Shown in pieces: positions 62,563 to 64,000 of a DNA stretch of 64,000 nt. The translations under genes and the position numbers were made by a program. The stretch comes from an uncultured Prevotellaceae bacterium (GTDB lineage: Bacteria > Bacteroidota > Bacteroidia > Bacteroidales > Bacteroidaceae): positions 1 through 64,000 of the forward strand of contig ONOG01000025.1 in NCBI GenBank assembly GCA_900319385.1, written 5' to 3'. Within the stretch, counting starts at the first letter, position 1. Every line of letters begins with the position of its first letter. The notes under the pieces are model-generated. The model worked only from the letters and a program-made list of their open reading frames with translations. It ran no database searches and had not been told where the DNA came from.

Positions 62563-64000
62563 CAACACCTTACCACCATTCGCCGGAAGTAGCACTTCAA
62601 GCAATTGATCGGGGTGCAACACTACGTTTTCTTTTTCTCCAGTCAGCAAATCCACCGCTTTCCGTGCCTTGAGGCTTTGGGGCAGGTGCAGGTAGTCGAA
62701 GGCATGTTGTGGCAAGCGGATGGAACTCTGCGCTGGCTGATCACTGAAGTTGGCCACCACTACAATCAGTTCGTCCTCGGCCTTCCGCAGAAATGCAAAC
62801 TGACGATGTGTGTTCATCATCGGATTGTCGTAGTTGGCATACATGATGTCGAAAAACTCGCCTTCGCGCAGGGCAACTTCCTCGTTGCTGAGTTGCAACA
62901 CACGGCGATAGTAGGCCTGAAGTTCCTTCTCTTCCTGCGTCAGGCGTTGTCCGTCGAACTTACCTCCATTGCGCCAGCGACTCACCGTGTCAAGCGTCCA
63001 GTAGTCGAAGATGGTCGTACGGCCATCACGTCCACTGAATCCCTCTTCGTCCATACCGCGTTCGCCCAATTCCTGTCCGAAATAGAGCATGAAGGGGTTC
63101 TGACGCATCAAAGCTGAGACGAGCAAAGCGGGACGGCCTTTCTCAGCATTGCCTGCGAAGAAATCAGAAGCCAGACGCTGCTCATCGTGGTTTTCGAGAA
63201 AGTTGAGCATGTGCGTGTGAATGTCGTCCACCTGCTGCCAAGCCTGTGTGATGCGACTTGCACTCTCGCCGCTGACCACCTGGCGCAACGTGTCGTACAG
63301 TCCGACTTTGTCGTACAGATAGTCGAAGCCGCCATGATACAGATAGTTGCGGTATTCGTTCGGGTTGTAAACCTCGGCGATAAACTGCACCTGGGGGTGT
63401 TGCGCCTTCACCTGAGCAATGACCCAGTGCCAGAAAGCACATGGCACCATCTCAGCCATGTCGCATCGGAAAGCATCCACTCCCTTGTCTGCCCAGAACA
63501 GCAGAATCTGGAGCATCTTCTGCCATGTGTCGGGCTGCGGGTCGAAATGCTCCGAACGTCCACCCATGTAGTCGATGCCGTAGTTCAGCTTTACAGTCTC
63601 ATACCAGTCGTTCTTGCCAGGCGAGGCTGTGAAACAATCGTTGCCCGTCACCTTGGCGGGCATCTCGATATATTCACGCCCCTCGTGATCGTGAAGGTGA
63701 AATTGGGGAGCAAACTGCTGGCCAGGGATGTAATAGAAGTTGTTCTGGGGACTGAACGCCATCAGACAGTCGTCGTCAGCTCCCAGATCCTTCACCCCCG
63801 CCGGCTTGGCATCACTGTGATATTGTCGAGCCACATGATTAGGAACAAAGTCCATCACCACTTTCAGCCCGACACGATGGGTACGCCGCACCAGATTGTC
63901 AAATTCCTTCATGCGCAGCGGGACATGCACCGCCAGGTCGGGATCGACATCGTAGTAGTCCTTCACGGCATACGGACTGCCTGCCCTACCCTTCACCACC
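62548..64000 (-). CDS. GH13 alpha-amylase-family enzyme, partial (N-terminus beyond the right edge)
   Basis: At least 483 residues without the start. GSPYAVKDYYDVDPDL and KVVMDFVPNH (region I) open the visible part. DAFRCDMAEM (region II, nucleophile Asp) and FIAEVYNPNEYRNY (region III, acid Glu) follow, then FLENHDEQRLASD (region IV). A C-terminal beta domain ends at LKIKN. It degrades or rearranges alpha-glucans. The first Met in the visible frame is internal, since the conserved text runs into the edge. It is convergent with the phosphopantetheinyl transferase. Confidence 0.92.
   Translation of the reverse strand, partial: VVKGRAGSPYAVKDYYDVDPDLAVHVPLRMKEFDNLVRRTHRVGLKVVMDFVPNHVARQYHSDAKPAGVKDLGADDDCLMAFSPQNNFYYIPGQQFAPQFHLHDHEGREYIEMPAKVTGNDCFTASPGKNDWYETVKLNYGIDYMGGRSEHFDPQPDTWQKMLQILLFWADKGVDAFRCDMAEMVPCAFWHWVIAQVKAQHPQVQFIAEVYNPNEYRNYLYHGGFDYLYDKVGLYDTLRQVVSGESASRITQAWQQVDDIHTHMLNFLENHDEQRLASDFFAGNAEKGRPALLVSALMRQNPFMLYFGQELGERGMDEEGFSGRDGRTTIFDYWTLDTVSRWRNGGKFDGQRLTQEEKELQAYYRRVLQLSNEEVALREGEFFDIMYANYDNPMMNTHRQFAFLRKAEDELIVVVANFSDQPAQSSIRLPQHAFDYLHLPQSLKARKAVDLLTGEKENVVLHPDQLLEVLLPANGGKVLKIKN

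Overview
The window is a 64 kb piece of a Bacteroidales chromosome, most likely Prevotellaceae. The evidence is the -7 promoter box TAnnTTTG(C) in front of many genes, a GlnRS (glnS), DUF1573, DUF4348 and DUF1460 proteins, the coaX / outer-membrane protein / lptC / ppiD order, and the many short simple repeats between genes. Base composition looks close to 50% G+C, except for one clearly AT-rich block at about 41.5-45.4 kb. Identification to genus is inference.

Layout. 0-1.2 kb: the end of an integrated mobile element, with a partial tyrosine integrase and the 3' end of a tRNA gene left as an attachment site. 1.2-18 kb: mostly minus-strand housekeeping (GH2 glycosidase, TPR protein, glnS, Kef-type antiporter, alanine symporter, PAP2 phosphatase, mnmA-nadA, a hemerythrin-LuxR regulator, DUF1460), with udk and a winged-helix gene on the plus strand. 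18-22 kb: a repeat element, a FadL-like barrel, a Trp/Tyr/Gly-rich exported protein and a lysozyme-like protein. 22.5-34.3 kb: a plus-strand run lon, tgt, lptF/G-type permease, DEAD-box helicase, coaX, outer-membrane protein, lptC, ppiD, centred on envelope biogenesis and protein quality control. 34.6-41.5 kb: DUF1573, a DUF4348-murB-MBL operon, pheS, GH43 and a YgjP/DUF45 metallopeptidase. 41.4-45.5 kb: a 4.0 kb AT-rich cassette lying between two 93-bp direct repeats that carry the 3' end of the peptidase gene. It holds a compact four-gene operon of proteins I do not recognise and is followed by a GIY-YIG/DUF4357 nuclease gene. 46.4-47.4 kb: a second copy of the repeat element at 18 kb. 47.4-64 kb: phosphoglucomutase, C69 dipeptidase-nadC, a DUF486 protein, trmN6, prmA, thrS-infC-rpmI-rplT, tRNA-Thr(CGT), a NUC-type endonuclease, pyrK-pyrD, asnA, a phosphopantetheinyl transferase, and a GH13 amylase cut by the right edge.

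Best candidates for something undescribed. (1) The four-gene cassette flanked by a duplicated gene end, which has no recombinase of its own. (2) Three intergenic arrays of a degenerate 22-23 bp unit, at 18.3, 46.9 and 54.1 kb; two of them sit in elements that share a longer architecture. (3) Simple intergenic repeats that have become coding sequence for signal peptides and C-terminal tails. (4) A 131-nt out-of-frame overlap between the helicase tail and coaX.
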